From positions 1-54,503 of the forward strand of contig JAJHPK010000055.1 of the NCBI GenBank assembly GCA_020890945.1: DNA of 54,503 bases, given 5' to 3'. Position numbers and translations under genes: made by a program. This DNA comes from Nitrosomonas sp. (GTDB lineage Bacteria; Pseudomonadota; Gammaproteobacteria; Burkholderiales; Nitrosomonadaceae). Below are positions 54,377-54,503 of the stretch, in pieces (position 1 is the first letter of the stretch; each line of letters begins with the position of its first letter). The notes under the pieces are model-generated. The model ran no database searches. It was given only the letters and a program-made list of their open reading frames with translations, and was not told the origin of the DNA.

Positions 54377-54503
54377 TGTGTCAATCAGCATTGAAAACTG
54401 TCCAGTCATCAGCGTTGAAAATTGTCCACCTGTTTTAGTTGGTTAATCGGATTTTATACATTGTTTTCGATGCTTGAAACGGTAAGAATCATTACCGGTT
54501 TCC
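54377..54503 (+). mobile_element. IS21-like element terminus (right copy, extends out of window)
   Basis: An exact inverted copy of 1-127. It opens with TGTGTCAATC and has two 19-bp direct repeats, at 54386-54404 and 54410-54428. The remainder of the element, including istA/istB if present, would lie beyond the window. It interrupts the IS256-like gene. Confidence 0.6.

Noticed and set aside
54145-54438. 97-codon hypothetical protein
   Set aside because: The last 20 codons are IS21-like terminal repeat sequence, and the real start is the ATG at 54184. It is an interrupted transposase.
1-54503. tRNA, rRNA, CRISPR array or prophage
   Set aside because: No T-loop-like GGTTCGAATCC context outside coding genes, no regularly spaced repeats and no phage structural genes were seen by eye; a dedicated search was not possible.

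Overview
The window is 54.5 kb of gammaproteobacterial chromosome of moderate-to-low GC. Gene order and protein style suggest a relative of Legionellales/Coxiellaceae. Pointers are the mraZ-to-ftsZ cluster with ddlB and without ftsE/X, the rpoE-rseA-mucD-lepA-lepB-rnc-era-pdxJ-acpS-nagZ run, the erpA-bactofilin-DUF6776 group, and an EGKCG-type HvfA/bufferin peptide. The genus cannot be fixed from the sequence alone. No tRNA, rRNA, CRISPR array or prophage was seen.

Layout. 1-381: an outward-facing IS21-like terminus and a degenerate IS-derived repeat. 382-12170 (all minus strand): rpoE, rseA, a DegP/MucD protease, a glutaredoxin-like protein, lepA, lepB, a DUF4845 protein, rnc, era, pdxJ, acpS, nagZ and lpd, covering envelope stress, protein export, RNA processing, PLP synthesis and wall recycling. 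12373-15972 (minus): erpA, bactofilin, a DUF6776 protein, argC, rpsI and rplM. Then come glnS (plus), a SulP transporter without a STAS domain (minus), and a metal locus at 19745-24496 (minus). That locus reads hemP, bfr, DUF2325 protein, two-domain multicopper oxidase, hvfA/bufA, hvfB/bufB, hvfC/bufC, with a near-consensus Fur box on the hemP promoter. A dead IS5-family transposase separates it from rlmL. 27471-31705 (minus) is a compact group: cysteine desulfurase, sugar-phosphate/phosphocholine-type nucleotidyltransferase, HIT protein, fatty-acid desaturase and a gpmA-like phosphatase/mutase. 31772-34712 holds a GT-C-like membrane protein convergent with a gtrB-gtrA pair; an AlkA-type glycosylase follows.

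35587-53490 (plus) is the division and cell-wall cluster: mraZ, rsmH, ftsL, ftsI, murE, murF, mraY, murD, ftsW, murG, murC, murB, ddlB, ftsQ, ftsA, ftsZ. Genes overlap or nearly abut, and a promoter overlaps a 10-bp-periodic MraZ box. It makes UDP-MurNAc-pentapeptide and lipid II and builds the septal ring. It ends at a strong hairpin after ftsZ, and IS debris lies where lpxC would be expected. The debris is an IS5-family fragment, a 127-bp repeat, an IS256-like 5' fragment and the second IS21-like terminus.

The most interesting part is the Fur-marked iron/copper locus, where a bufferin-type RiPP system sits directly behind a multicopper oxidase, a DUF2325 protein and a bacterioferritin lacking one ferroxidase ligand. 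The window is also bounded by perfect 127-bp inverted repeats, and recO, rseB and lpxC are missing from their usual places.
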